A stretch of DNA of 51,947 bases from Elusimicrobiaceae bacterium (GCA_017525025.1 JAFXUJ010000009.1:1-51947), one strand, 5' to 3'; positions 33,850 to 42,785 are shown, counted from the stretch's first letter. A program made the numbers and translations. Notes: generated by a model from the sequence alone, not told the origin.

Positions 33850-34853
33850 AGCACCTCCCGCTCGCGGACTAGGACTCCGTCGGTAAATATGCGTAAAGTG
33901 GAGCGTCCCGCGTAGGGGATTTCCATATCTATTTTAGAGCCGGGCTGCTTGGTTTCACTTAAAATTTCAGTTTCACCGGTTTCATCTTCCAACACAATAC
34001 GCACGTGGCTGGCTTTTTTGCCTTGCGGGGTTTCATAATGTAAATGGTAAGTTTTTTCGTCGTCCATAATGGGCCGGCGGCTGACGATTACCTCCAATTT
34101 AGACCCGGGGGATAACGGCGTGTCGGCTGCGGGTTGCTGGTCCGCAATCGTACCATTGCGGAACGGAGAATCGGGATCGTCTTTGGTAATCAAAACGATA
34201 TTTTGATTGCTGGCCCACAACGTAGCTTCCATGAGTTTTTTGCCTTTAAAGTTGGGTACCAAAATTACGCTGGCAGGGGGTTGCCCGTTGGAAATTACAA
34301 GGGATACTTGCTCCCCTTTTTGAATCATGCTATCCGCTTTGGGGCTTTGCGCCACAATCATTCCCTTTTCGTAGGTGAGGGAGTACGTATTTTCCACTTT
34401 GCCCACCATAAGCCCCGCTTGGCGTATGGCCAGTTGGGCACTGCGTAAGTCAGTCCCTACGGTGTTAGGTACAAAAACCATTTCATCCCCTTGGCTAACC
34501 CATACGCGGATGACGCGTCCTTCTCGCACGGTGGATCCGGCGGAAGGAATTTGACGCAATACGGATCCGGGGGGAACGTTTTGGGCAAATTCAACGCCCG
34601 CTTGTTTGAGTGCCAGGTTTTGCGCGGCCAACAAGCCAAGTGCTTGTGAGACGGGTTTTTTAGTTAAATCCGGTACGGACACTTCCTTACGGGAGTGTAC
34701 AAGTGCGCCGGCTACCCAATCGGCCGATACTAAAATCAAAATGGCAAAAAACACAAGTACCAAAAGGGCTACTAACCATTTGCGGCGGCGCGTAAATTTG
34801 CGCGGTTTCTTAAAAAAATCTTCAAAAGATTGGTTGTTATTATTTTCAGTCAT
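33846..34853 (-). CDS. Membrane-anchored PASTA-domain protein
   Basis: This 335-residue protein has a basic cytoplasmic N-terminus (~1-26), one membrane helix (~27-47), three PASTA repeats (~56-125, 126-193, 196-263; each with a (V)PNxxG or VPDL start) and a C-terminal beta domain of ~70 residues. PASTA repeats bind peptidoglycan or muropeptides and usually belong to Ser/Thr kinases or penicillin-binding proteins; no kinase or transpeptidase domain is present. The gene sits between fmt and rpe, where some bacteria keep a PASTA kinase, so it may be a kinase-free remnant or partner. Confidence 0.85.
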   Translation of the reverse strand: MTENNNNQSFEDFFKKPRKFTRRRKWLVALLVLVFFAILILVSADWVAGALVHSRKEVSVPDLTKKPVSQALGLLAAQNLALKQAGVEFAQNVPPGSVLRQIPSAGSTVREGRVIRVWVSQGDEMVFVPNTVGTDLRSAQLAIRQAGLMVGKVENTYSLTYEKGMIVAQSPKADSMIQKGEQVSLVISNGQPPASVILVPNFKGKKLMEATLWASNQNIVLITKDDPDSPFRNGTIADQQPAADTPLSPGSKLEVIVSRRPIMDDEKTYHLHYETPQGKKASHVRIVLEDETGETEILSETKQPGSKIDMEIPYAGRSTLRIFTDGVLVREREVL

Positions 34854-34857
34854 AAAG

Positions 34858-35325
34858 TTATTTTTTTATCTCACGTAATTGACTTCTTTCCAACAAAAAA
34901 TTTCTGTAGTCCTTAGAGTTTTCCGGAATGTATAAACCGGGAGGGGGATTGTCGTAAAGCTCTAAGGCCCGGGCGTAAACAGCTTTGCCTTTTTCTTCAT
35001 CTTTGGGGGTTCCTACTCCGTCATAATATAAATCCCCTAGTTCCGTTAAAGCACCTAAATCTTTTTCTTGTTCTGCCAACTCCTTGGTTAATGCAAAACA
35101 CAAGGCCGGGATAGGCGGGTTTTCCGATTCATAATACTGGGTAATAATTTCATACTTGGCGCGTTCATCATTTTGCTGCAATGCTTTTTGTGCCAATTCA
35201 TAATAATGAGGAGATACCCGATATGTTTTATCTTGATAGACAAAATCCACGGCAGTATGTTGTTTCCAGTAGAAACGAGCTATCATCGCAATAAACAGTA
35301 AGCAAATAATTACAATAAAAGTCAT
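34858..35325 (-). CDS. Small membrane-anchored Sel1-repeat-like protein
   Basis: This is a 155-residue protein with an N-terminal membrane segment (~3-17) and a helical remainder. One stretch, LGDLYYDGVGTPKDEEKGKAVYARA, matches the Sel1-like repeat pattern. Function unknown; such repeats bind other proteins. It starts ten bases after fmt without an obvious ribosome site, so coupling is likely. Confidence 0.7.
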   Translation of the reverse strand: MTFIVIICLLFIAMIARFYWKQHTAVDFVYQDKTYRVSPHYYELAQKALQQNDERAKYEIITQYYESENPPIPALCFALTKELAEQEKDLGALTELGDLYYDGVGTPKDEEKGKAVYARALELYDNPPPGLYIPENSKDYRNFLLERSQLREIKK

Positions 35326-35334
35326 ACTTTAAAA

Positions 35335-36288
35335 TTATTTTTCTACGAAAACAATTTCTCCCATCTTCAATTGTCGTCCGTTGGCAAAAGCTTCGCCTGT
35401 CATGGGCTTTTTGCCTGCGGGTTGTACTTCTTTAAGCCACACGGCGTCCTCTTTACATTTTACTAAAATTCCATTTCCGCGCTCAATAGATAGCACCGTG
35501 CCGGCCGGCCGGTTATCTGCCAAGGAAACGGGTTCCGTTTGAAAAATTTGTAACCACTCTGTTTGGCCGTTATGCAAAAATGGCACTTTGGGCTTAGGGC
35601 CGCAAGCAAGTCCGCGCGCGCGGTTGTGTAATTCTTGCGCCGAAAGTTGCGCAGGGCGCAACAGGGCGTCTTCTTTTTGTAACATGGGGGCCAAAGTGGG
35701 GGTGCCTTGTTGAGGAGTCCGTACAATGCGTCCTTGTTCTAATTGGGAAATGGTTTCTTTTAACGCATCTAAGCCCAGCGCAGTTAACTTTTCAAATAAA
35801 GTTTTGGCATTGTCTTGTGGGTTTATATCCAATTTTTTCTGCAAAAATAGAGGGCCGTCATCCATGCCTTCGTTAATCCAAAAAGTGGAAACGCCTGTTT
35901 GGGTATATCCTTGAATGAGTGCTTGTTGCACGGGGGCAGCTCCGCGCAAATACGGCAAGAGCGAAAAGTGAACGTTAATTAAACCTAATTTTGGTAACGC
36001 GATGAAATTCGGGCGGAAAATTTTTCCGTATGCTACGACAATCCCTACGTCAAAGGGAATGCTGGAAATTTCGTCAAAACTATCTTTTAATTTTTCGGGT
36101 GATAAAACCGGCAAGCCGAGTTCTTGCGCCCGCTTTTTAACGGGACAAGCAGAAATTTCCATCCCGCGCCCGCGCGGACGGTCCGCTTGCGTAACCACTA
36201 ATTGCACGTTAGTGAATTGGTGAGTTAGTTCCAAAAAAGGTACGGCAATATCGGGCGTCCCGAAAAAAATAGTGTTGAGTTTAACCAT
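35335..36288 (-). CDS. fmt: Methionyl-tRNA formyltransferase
   Basis: This enzyme formylates initiator Met-tRNA. The 317-residue product shows FFGTPDIAVPFLE, the formyl-donor site INVHFSLLPYLRGAAPVQQALI and TGVSTFWINEGMDDGP, plus the C-terminal OB-like domain (~210-317). TAAAAT preceded by TTTTGC stands six bases before the ATG, giving a leaderless option. A second candidate, TTGACA (36330-36335) with a -10-like TTATAT 18 bp on, would give a short leader. Confidence 0.96.
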   Translation of the reverse strand: MVKLNTIFFGTPDIAVPFLELTHQFTNVQLVVTQADRPRGRGMEISACPVKKRAQELGLPVLSPEKLKDSFDEISSIPFDVGIVVAYGKIFRPNFIALPKLGLINVHFSLLPYLRGAAPVQQALIQGYTQTGVSTFWINEGMDDGPLFLQKKLDINPQDNAKTLFEKLTALGLDALKETISQLEQGRIVRTPQQGTPTLAPMLQKEDALLRPAQLSAQELHNRARGLACGPKPKVPFLHNGQTEWLQIFQTEPVSLADNRPAGTVLSIERGNGILVKCKEDAVWLKEVQPAGKKPMTGEAFANGRQLKMGEIVFVEK

Positions 36289-36426
36289 ACTGTTATTTTA
36301 GCAAAATATAAATAGGGGTGCGGGGGTCCTGTCAAATGAAGGAATACCGACGAGACAGGAAACAGTTTCCGTCGCGCCATCCGTTAAATTCTAAGGGCCC
36401 CCTTGCGGGAGCCCCTTAAAATTCAA
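36289..36426. other. Intergenic region with large imperfect palindrome beside tRNA-Ser
   Basis: No protein is supported here. A 49-bp imperfect inverted repeat (36381-36429) has outer arms CCGTT-AATTT and inner arms AAGGGC/GCCCCTT, and overlaps the last bases of the tRNA acceptor stem. A smaller dyad, GGAAAC-AG-TTTCC, is at 36358-36370. There is no T run, so it is not a plain terminator; it may process the tRNA 3' end, or encode a structured RNA. The fmt promoter region is at the left end. Confidence 0.5.
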
Positions 36427-36511
36427 CGGAGAGGGAGGGATTTGAACCCTCGAAACCTTGCGGTTTACAGGTTTTCGAGACCTGCTGTTTCAACCACTCA
36501 CACACCTCTCC
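36427..36511 (-). tRNA. tRNA-Ser (CGA)
   Basis: An 85-base tRNA with acceptor GGAGAGG/CCTCTCC, a long variable arm (class II), anticodon stem CAGGT/ACCTG and loop CTCGAAA giving anticodon CGA for UCG codons, T-loop GGTTCAAATCC and discriminator G. CCA is not encoded. A TTGC-TATAAT promoter lies upstream at about 36556-36564 on the minus strand. Confidence 0.95.
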
Positions 36512-36595
36512 ACTTTATATCTGCGCCGAGTGGCTGACGGCAGATATCTACCTATATTATAGCAATTTCCAAAAGCTTACGTAAGACGTTATAAT

Positions 36596-37081
36596 TCAAT
36601 GCCATCCAATGTGTTCTTTTGTTTCTTCAATATCTATGTTCATTATTTCCACATTTTCTTCAACTTCTTCAATTTCTTCCATTACCAAGCAGTCCGTCCA
36701 CGTATCGTGTAAGCACTGTTGATGGTCCGTCCACAGGCACATCAGGTAACCAATTCCTCCAAACAAATTAGAAAAATACATGGCTAGATGGCGCCCTAGC
36801 GAACGCCAAAAAGAGATACGTCTTCCTTCTGTGTCGGTTACTTTGAGTTTGAAGAGTTTTTTGCCAACGGTCGCTTGCCAAGGGGAAGATTCCATCCACA
36901 CAAAATAAAACAAGTATACAACTAAAACCAGTATCCCGGTGGCAATATATAATGATTTTTCATCTAATATGGCGGCTAAGCCATAACCCAAAGGAAATAA
37001 AATACCGAAAAATATAGTTATGTCCCAAGCAGCAGCACATAAGCGTTTCCAAAAACCGGCATAAATCCATTTTCTTTTCAA
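36596..37081 (-). CDS. RDD-family membrane protein
   Basis: A 161-residue protein with three membrane segments and the RDD family features: Arg in AGFWKRLCAAAWD with the paired Asp, and the later DxxQCLHDTWTDCLVM. The function of RDD proteins is unclear; some are linked to ion transport. The C-terminal ~30 residues are very acidic (EEIEEVEENVE). The start is TTG at 37081, set by the ribosome site AAAGGAG eight bases upstream. Confidence 0.82.
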   Translation of the reverse strand: MKRKWIYAGFWKRLCAAAWDITIFFGILFPLGYGLAAILDEKSLYIATGILVLVVYLFYFVWMESSPWQATVGKKLFKLKVTDTEGRRISFWRSLGRHLAMYFSNLFGGIGYLMCLWTDHQQCLHDTWTDCLVMEEIEEVEENVEIMNIDIEETKEHIGWH

Positions 37082-37144
37082 CTCGTTTTCTCCTTTAAGG
37101 GGTAAGATAAAACCTCGTTACTTAGTATACTATATTTCCGTTAT

Positions 37145-37173
37145 CCGTATACGGTAAATCTATTTTGTATAAT
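37145..37173 (+). promoter_or_regulatory. Promoter region of the mrp gene with palindrome
   Basis: TTTTG-TATAAT (hexamer 37168-37173) precedes the ribosome site AGGGGGG and ATG 37204. A perfect 10-bp palindrome CCGTATACGG (37145-37154) covers the -35 area and lies between this gene and the divergent RDD gene, so it could be an operator. Confidence 0.5.
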
Positions 37174-37203
37174 GTGTATATAGAGATTTTTAGGGGGGAA
37201 TTT

Positions 37204-38031
37204 ATGGCAGAGGAATGTTCACACGATTGCGCCAATTGCGGCGCGAATTGCACCAGCCGCCAAGGCGAAATGCCCAAAATCAAACCACATTTATTAAGCC
37301 GCATTAAACACGTCGTCGGTATTGTCAGCGGGAAAGGAGGCGTAGGCAAATCCCTTGTTACCGGTTTGCTCGCCAGTGAGATGACCCGCCGCGGCTATTC
37401 GTGCGGTATTTTAGATGGCGATATTACAGGTCCGTCTATTCCCAAAATGTTCGGTATCCACGAACGTGCGCAAGGGGATCAAGACGGCATTTATCCGGTT
37501 GCCAGCGGCAGCGGGGTTCAAGTGATGTCGCTTAATTTATTGCTGGAAGACGAAACGGACCCGGTTATCTGGCGCGGTGCGCTGATTACCGGAACGGTGC
37601 AACAATTTTGGACGGATGTAATTTGGAAAGATATAGATTACCTGTTTATTGATATGCCACCCGGCACGGGGGACGTAACGCTTACCGTTTTTCAATCCCT
37701 TCCCATAGATGGCATTATTATGGTGTCTACGCCGCAGGATTTAGTACAACTCATTGTAGGCAAAGCCGTTAAAATGGCACAAAAGATGAATGTGCCGATA
37801 TTGGGCTTGGTGGAAAATATGAGCTATCTAAAGTGTCCGGATTGCGGAAAAGAGATTGCGCTTTTTGGTGCTTCCGGCGCGCAGAAAACCGCTCAAGGAT
37901 TTGGCATTTCCCCGGTAGTGCGGTTGCCGCTCAATCCGGCGGTAGCCCAAGCCGTAGATGAGGGGCAAATAGAAGCTGTGCGGGAAGACGCTTTGGGCCC
38001 CTTAACGGCCAAGTTAATGCAACTTAAATAA
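37204..38031 (+). CDS. Mrp/NBP35-type Fe-S carrier ATPase
   Basis: This 275-residue P-loop protein is of the MinD/Mrp family, which carries and delivers iron-sulfur clusters. Four N-terminal Cys (5, 9, 12, 16) resemble the Nbp35 cluster site. VSGKGGVGKS (42-50) is the deviant Walker A, DMPPGTGDV the Walker B region, and CPDC in the C-terminal half the bridging cluster site. Start at ATG 37204 behind AGGGGGG; an upstream in-frame ATG overlaps the promoter. Confidence 0.93.
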   Translation: MAEECSHDCANCGANCTSRQGEMPKIKPHLLSRIKHVVGIVSGKGGVGKSLVTGLLASEMTRRGYSCGILDGDITGPSIPKMFGIHERAQGDQDGIYPVASGSGVQVMSLNLLLEDETDPVIWRGALITGTVQQFWTDVIWKDIDYLFIDMPPGTGDVTLTVFQSLPIDGIIMVSTPQDLVQLIVGKAVKMAQKMNVPILGLVENMSYLKCPDCGKEIALFGASGAQKTAQGFGISPVVRLPLNPAVAQAVDEGQIEAVREDALGPLTAKLMQLK

Positions 38032-38083
38032 CAAACTTGCCTTTTCTACCTCATTAAATGGTACAATAGAAGCAGAGGAAGAA

Positions 38084-39292
38084 ATGAGTACTACACTTAG
38101 TAAATTGGCCGAACTGATTGGAGATTCGCCTACCTTAAAAATTAACGCAGCGGCCCGGGCGCTTAAAGCGGCGGGAGAGCCGGTTATTCATTTGGGTGGG
38201 GGAGAACCGACCTATCCGGCTCCGCAAGCGGCGGTAAACGCCATTATTGAAAAAGCGAAGAGCCGCAAAATTAAATATACCCCTTCTACCGGGACACCGG
38301 CTTTAAAACAGGCGGTCATTGCCTATACCGAAAAATTTTACGGTCGTCATTTGGAACCGGCTAATGTACTCATTAGTGCCGGTGCCAAGCAAGCCCTTTT
38401 CAATTTTCTGCTGGCGGCTGTCAACCCGGGAGACGAAGTTGTTTTTGCGGCCCCTTATTGGGTCAGCTATCCGGAAATGGTCAAGCTGGCGGGGGGAACG
38501 CCGGTAGTTGTTAAACCCGACAAGGGCTTGCAAGTAACCGCCAACCAAATCTTGGGCGCGGTAACTGCCAAAACAAAAGCAATTTTGCTCAATAGCCCGT
38601 GTAATCCTTCCGGGCAGATTTACGATGAAGATTTTATTAAAACCCTAGTAGAATTTGCCGAGAAAAAAGATATTTTCTTAGTCATGGATGATATTTATCA
38701 TCAATTGGTCTTTGATGGCAAAACGGTTCCCAATCCTTGCGCGTATACCCGGGAAGGGAAAAATTTAGTCATTATCAATGGCGTGTCTAAACTGTATGGT
38801 TTGACGGGATTGCGTATCGGTTGGGCGGTATCTTCTCACCAAGGGTTGATAGCGGCTATGGGCCGTATGCAAGCACAAAGTACGTCGTGTAATAGTGATT
38901 TGTCGGAAACGGCGGCGGTGGCTGCTTTAACGGGCGACCAAAGCTGTATTATGGACTTACGAAAGGTATTAGAAGACAACCGCAATGCCTTGTTGGCGGA
39001 ATTGGCCAACATTCCGCATGTACGGGTACAAAAACCGGCGGGGACTTTTTATACTTTCGCAGATTTTAGCCATTATAACGCTTCTTCACAAGCTTTGGCA
39101 GAATACCTGCTGAGCAAAGCGTTGGTGGCCGTTGTGCCCGGTATAGCATTTGGTGTGGACGGGTACTTGCGCATTAGCTTCTGCGCGGATAAAGCCTCTA
39201 TTATAGAGGGTGTCCGCCGGATTCGCTGGGCGCTTGACAAAACCGCTCCAAATGAAATTCAAATCGGGGATAAAATTGTAACGAGGAACTAG
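38084..39292 (+). CDS. PLP-dependent aspartate/aromatic aminotransferase (class I)
   Basis: This 402-residue fold-type I aminotransferase is probably an aspartate aminotransferase. SPCNPSG contains Asn174 of the PLP site, followed by DDIY (Tyr205), then the Schiff-base Lys236 in NGVSKLYGLTGLRIGW, and the substrate Arg in YLRISF. The ribosome site AGAGGAAG is close to the ATG, and a TACAAT -10 is near 38063. Followed after one base by pckA, linking aspartate/oxaloacetate to PEP. Confidence 0.92.
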   Translation: MSTTLSKLAELIGDSPTLKINAAARALKAAGEPVIHLGGGEPTYPAPQAAVNAIIEKAKSRKIKYTPSTGTPALKQAVIAYTEKFYGRHLEPANVLISAGAKQALFNFLLAAVNPGDEVVFAAPYWVSYPEMVKLAGGTPVVVKPDKGLQVTANQILGAVTAKTKAILLNSPCNPSGQIYDEDFIKTLVEFAEKKDIFLVMDDIYHQLVFDGKTVPNPCAYTREGKNLVIINGVSKLYGLTGLRIGWAVSSHQGLIAAMGRMQAQSTSCNSDLSETAAVAALTGDQSCIMDLRKVLEDNRNALLAELANIPHVRVQKPAGTFYTFADFSHYNASSQALAEYLLSKALVAVVPGIAFGVDGYLRISFCADKASIIEGVRRIRWALDKTAPNEIQIGDKIVTRN

Positions 39293-39293
39293 T

Positions 39294-40919
39294 ATGAAAA
39301 AAGTAAATGCAACACCGGATTATTTTAAACCGGATTACGGCCTGGAAAATGCCAATATCAATACCACAAAAAATGTCTATTGGAACTACTCTACCCCCGC
39401 CTTGTATGAAGAAGCGTTGAAACGCGAAGAAGGCAACGTGGTGTACGGTGGCCCCTTGTGCGTAAGCACAGGCAAACACACCGGCCGCAGCCCCAATGAC
39501 CGCTATTTTGTGGAAACCCCCGAAGTAGAAGGTAAACTTTTCTATTGTAAGAGCAACAAGGGAATCAAAGCCGAATATTTTGATAAAATTTTTGCCAAAG
39601 TTCAAAAATATGTACAAGACAAAGACTTGTTTGTGCGTGATGCCTACGTAGGGTCCAGTGAAGCGTCCCGTTTGAAAGTCCGCGCGATTACGGAATGTGC
39701 CTGGACGAACGTATTTGTTAAAAATATGTTCATTGAACCCAAACAAGAAGAACTTAAATCATTCGTGCCGGAATTTACGCTTATCTGCCTTCCCAAAATG
39801 AAAGTAGATCCCGCTACGGACGGTACCGTATCCGAAACCGCCATTTTAATTAACTTTGCCAAAAAAATGGTGCTTGTAATCGGTAGTGAATACGGCGGAG
39901 AAAACAAGAAAGCCTTGTTCACAATTATGAACTTCCTCTTGCCGCAAAAAGGTATTATGACCATGCACTGCTCTGCCAACGTGGGCAACCAAAATGACAG
40001 TGCAATTTTCTTCGGTCTTTCCGGTACCGGTAAAACTACCTTATCAGCCGATATTACCCGCGGACTCATCGGGGACGATGAACACGGATGGGACAACGAC
40101 GGTATCTTCAACTTTGAAGGCGGTTGCTATGCTAAAGTAATTCGCCTGAGCCAAGAAGCCGAACCGCAAATCTATTCCACCACCCACCGCTTTGGTACGG
40201 TACTTGAAAACGTCGTGTTTGACCCGCAAACCGGCAAACTCAATTTGGATGACGATACGTTAACCGAAAATACCCGCGCTTGCTATCCGCTTAACTTCAT
40301 TGATAACGCGGTAGAAAGCAAACGCGCTACCCACCCCAAAAATATCATTTTCTTAACGTGTGATGCTTTTGGCGTGATGCCGCCTATCTCTAAACTCAGC
40401 CCCGATCAAGCCCTCTACCACTTTATCAGCGGTTATACCGCCAAAGTGGCCGGTACGGAAAAGGGCGTGAAAGAACCTACCAGCACGTTCTCTACCTGCT
40501 TTGGCGGGCCGTTCATGCCGCTTCACCCGTCTGTGTATGCGGAACTCTTGAAAAAGAAAATCCAAGAGCACAATGTGGATTGCTGGCTTGTGAATACGGG
40601 CTGGATCGGCGGGCCGTACGGCGTAGGCAAGCGTATCAGCATTAAATATACGCGTGCTTTGTTAAACGCCGCGTTGGACGGAAAACTGGCCAAAGTAGAT
40701 TTTATTACGGACCCGGTTTTCGGTTTCCAAATCCCGACTTCTTGTGAAGGCGTACCTTCGGAAATTTTGAACCCCATTAACTTGTGGGACAATAAACAAG
40801 ATTACATGGCCAAATACGAAGCTTTGGCCCAATCGTTTATTGAGAACTTCAAAAAATACGAATCCGGTTGCTCTAAGGAAGTATTAGCGGCTGCTCCGAA
40901 AGTGAAAGTTGCCGCCTAA
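39294..40919 (+). CDS. pckA: Phosphoenolpyruvate carboxykinase (ATP)
   Basis: This enzyme interconverts oxaloacetate and PEP with ATP/ADP. The 541-residue product has the family length. GLSGTGKTT (241-249) is the P-loop, HTGRSPNDR the substrate Arg loop, HCSANVG and DDEHGWD metal/active sites, and TRACYPLNFI follows. In fermenters it often runs in the CO2-fixing, ATP-forming direction toward C4 acids. Starts one base after the aminotransferase stop with ribosome site GAGG, so the two form an operon. Confidence 0.97.
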   Translation: MKKVNATPDYFKPDYGLENANINTTKNVYWNYSTPALYEEALKREEGNVVYGGPLCVSTGKHTGRSPNDRYFVETPEVEGKLFYCKSNKGIKAEYFDKIFAKVQKYVQDKDLFVRDAYVGSSEASRLKVRAITECAWTNVFVKNMFIEPKQEELKSFVPEFTLICLPKMKVDPATDGTVSETAILINFAKKMVLVIGSEYGGENKKALFTIMNFLLPQKGIMTMHCSANVGNQNDSAIFFGLSGTGKTTLSADITRGLIGDDEHGWDNDGIFNFEGGCYAKVIRLSQEAEPQIYSTTHRFGTVLENVVFDPQTGKLNLDDDTLTENTRACYPLNFIDNAVESKRATHPKNIIFLTCDAFGVMPPISKLSPDQALYHFISGYTAKVAGTEKGVKEPTSTFSTCFGGPFMPLHPSVYAELLKKKIQEHNVDCWLVNTGWIGGPYGVGKRISIKYTRALLNAALDGKLAKVDFITDPVFGFQIPTSCEGVPSEILNPINLWDNKQDYMAKYEALAQSFIENFKKYESGCSKEVLAAAPKVKVAA

Positions 40920-40930
40920 GAATTATTTGA

Positions 40931-40964
40931 ATTAGGGGCCCGGTATGTACAACCGGCCCCTAAT
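40931..40964 (+). terminator. Hairpin after pckA, possible terminator
   Basis: Arms ATTAGGGGCC-CGGT and ACCGGCCCCTAAT (13 bp with one bulged C) surround a 7-base loop. No T run follows, so termination would be weak; the hairpin may stabilise the pckA mRNA end. Confidence 0.5.
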
Positions 40965-41006
40965 ATACTAGAATAAAGAAAAAATTAAATTATAGGAGAA
41001 TTTATT

Positions 41007-41264
41007 ATGGCAAAAGCAAATGCAAAATTTATGGCCCCTTTAACCCCCAGCGCTCAGTTGGCTACTGTAGTAGGCAATAACGCTCTTCCCCGCACCGAAG
41101 TTGTAAAAAAGATGTGGGATTATATTAAGAAAAACAACTTGCAAGACAAAACCAACAAACGCATGATCAACTCTGACGCGAAATTGGCCCCGATTTTTGA
41201 AGGCAAAACGCAAATCAGCATGTTTGACATGAGCAAATATTTGTCCAAACACTTGTCTAAATAA
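41007..41264 (+). CDS. Stand-alone SWIB/MDM2-domain protein
   Basis: An 85-residue protein made of a single SWIB domain: LPRTEVVKKMWDYIKKNNLQD, INSDAKLAPIFEG and MFDMSKYLSKHL. In eukaryotes the domain is in chromatin remodellers; in bacteria (for example chlamydiae) it occurs alone or with topoisomerase I and is thought to be DNA-associated. A strong ribosome site AGGAG precedes the ATG and a strong terminator follows; codon use looks like an abundantly made protein. Confidence 0.92.
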   Translation: MAKANAKFMAPLTPSAQLATVVGNNALPRTEVVKKMWDYIKKNNLQDKTNKRMINSDAKLAPIFEGKTQISMFDMSKYLSKHLSK

Positions 41265-41282
41265 GAACGGAATTGTTTTTAT

Positions 41283-41314
41283 AACCGCCCTTGGAATTAC
41301 AAGGGCGGTTTTTA
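41283..41314 (+). terminator. Rho-independent terminator after the SWIB gene
   Basis: Perfect 11-bp stem AACCGCCCTTG/CAAGGGCGGTT (41283-41293 and 41300-41310) followed by TTT. Confidence 0.9.
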
Positions 41315-41369
41315 TATGCCCGGCAACGGAGGAAAATGATACAATGGGAACATAACCGGGAGGGAAAAT

Positions 41370-42767
41370 ATGCCAGCAAATTTGAAGAACATGTATGAAC
41401 AAATTTTAGAGGTTATCGGTGGAGTAGACAATATTATTGCGTTGGGGAGTTGCATTACACGTTTGCGTATTATTGTAAAGGATAATCAAAAAGTGAATGT
41501 GGAATCCTTGCGTCAAATCCGGGATGTGGCCGGCTATTTTTATTCGGGTGAGCAACACCAACTTATTGTGGGACCTTCTACGGCATCCAGATTAGCCGAT
41601 TACTTTAATGAACGGCACCATTTCCCTTCATTGGAAGGCGCCGTCCGCCGAGAGCCGAAGGCCCCTTCTAAAATATCCTCTCAGTTGGTATCGGACACGA
41701 AAAAAGCAGTTCGCCAAAAATATTCCAGCAAAATTAGTCAGGTATGCGGCCGAATTGGGCATATTTTCTTACCGCTTATTCCGGCCTATATCGGGTGTGG
41801 GCTTATTATTGGTATTGGGAATATCCTGGCCAAAACGTGCTTGGCTGATTACCCCAATGTGGTGGCCCTTATCAATGTAATGGGCCAAAGCGTATTTGTT
41901 TACTTAATGGCTATTGTGGGGTATAACGCCAATAAAGAGTTTGGCGGTTCTCCTGCTTTAGGCTTGGCTTTTGCCGGGATATTAAATGCCCCCGCTTTGG
42001 ACAAAATTGCTTTGTTTGGTTTGACGCTTTCCCCGGGGAAGGGGGGCGTGTTAGCGGTGCTGGCCGTGTGCTGGGTAGGCAGCTGGGTGGAACGGAAATT
42101 ACGCAATTGTTTCAAGGGAAGCATGGAACTGTTTTTGACGCCTATGCTAACGATTTTGTTGGTAGGGGCTACCTCATTAGCTGTGATTCAGCCGGTTGCC
42201 GGGTGGGCCGCCGACGGATTAGCCAGTTTAACCCAATGGCTCTTACAAAACGGGGGCGCAGTGGTAGGTGCGTTCTTAGGCGGTACTTTCTTGCCGCTTG
42301 TTATGTTGGGTATTCACCAAAGCCTGATACCTATTCACCAGCAGTTATTGGATTCTTTGGGGAGTAACCCGCTGTTTCCTATTTTGTGTATGGCAGGTGC
42401 CGGGCAGGTTGGCGCCGGGTTGGCTGTTTTGTTGGAAACACAAGATCCCCGATTTAAAACAATTGTTAAAAATGCCTTGCCTGTAGGGTTGCTGGGGATT
42501 GGGGAACCTCTTATTTACGGGGTGACTTTGCCGTTATTTAAACCGTTTATTGCCGCTTGTATAGGGGGCGCTGCCGGCGGAGCGGTGGTGGCCTTGTGCC
42601 ATGTATCATCCAGTATACCGTTTGGCGTTTCCGGCGTGATTTTGCTATTCGCCTTATCCAATCTCCACAGTATGATTTTCTATGCGTTGGGATATATCGT
42701 AGCGGTTGCAGTGGGCTTTTTCAGCACCTGGTGGTTGGGGTTTGACGAGCCGGACTTGCAGGCCTAA
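41370..42767 (+). CDS. PTS EIIBC permease (sucrose/MurNAc/trehalose family)
   Basis: This 465-residue protein has an N-terminal EIIB domain (~1-85, phospho-Cys28 in GSCITRLR), a ~40-residue linker and a C-terminal EIIC domain with ~10 membrane segments including GIGEPLIYGV. Domain order and length match MurP and other alpha-glucoside-type EIIBC permeases, which lack EIIA and borrow an EIIA(Glc)-type protein; the EIIA on the fusion at 10463 could provide it. No murQ, hydrolase or regulator is adjacent, so the sugar is uncertain. It has its own promoter area, ribosome site GGAGGG and terminator. Confidence 0.85.
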   Translation: MPANLKNMYEQILEVIGGVDNIIALGSCITRLRIIVKDNQKVNVESLRQIRDVAGYFYSGEQHQLIVGPSTASRLADYFNERHHFPSLEGAVRREPKAPSKISSQLVSDTKKAVRQKYSSKISQVCGRIGHIFLPLIPAYIGCGLIIGIGNILAKTCLADYPNVVALINVMGQSVFVYLMAIVGYNANKEFGGSPALGLAFAGILNAPALDKIALFGLTLSPGKGGVLAVLAVCWVGSWVERKLRNCFKGSMELFLTPMLTILLVGATSLAVIQPVAGWAADGLASLTQWLLQNGGAVVGAFLGGTFLPLVMLGIHQSLIPIHQQLLDSLGSNPLFPILCMAGAGQVGAGLAVLLETQDPRFKTIVKNALPVGLLGIGEPLIYGVTLPLFKPFIAACIGGAAGGAVVALCHVSSSIPFGVSGVILLFALSNLHSMIFYALGYIVAVAVGFFSTWWLGFDEPDLQA

Positions 42768-42785
42768 ACACATAAGATCATTTTT

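Noticed and set aside
36300-36427. Signal recognition particle RNA or another known small RNA
   Set aside because: The conserved SRP loop sequence is not present on either strand; only generic dyads are seen.
40931-40964. Riboswitch or protein-binding leader for the SWIB gene
   Set aside because: A single bulged hairpin without a conserved core; the simplest reading is an mRNA-end structure of pckA.
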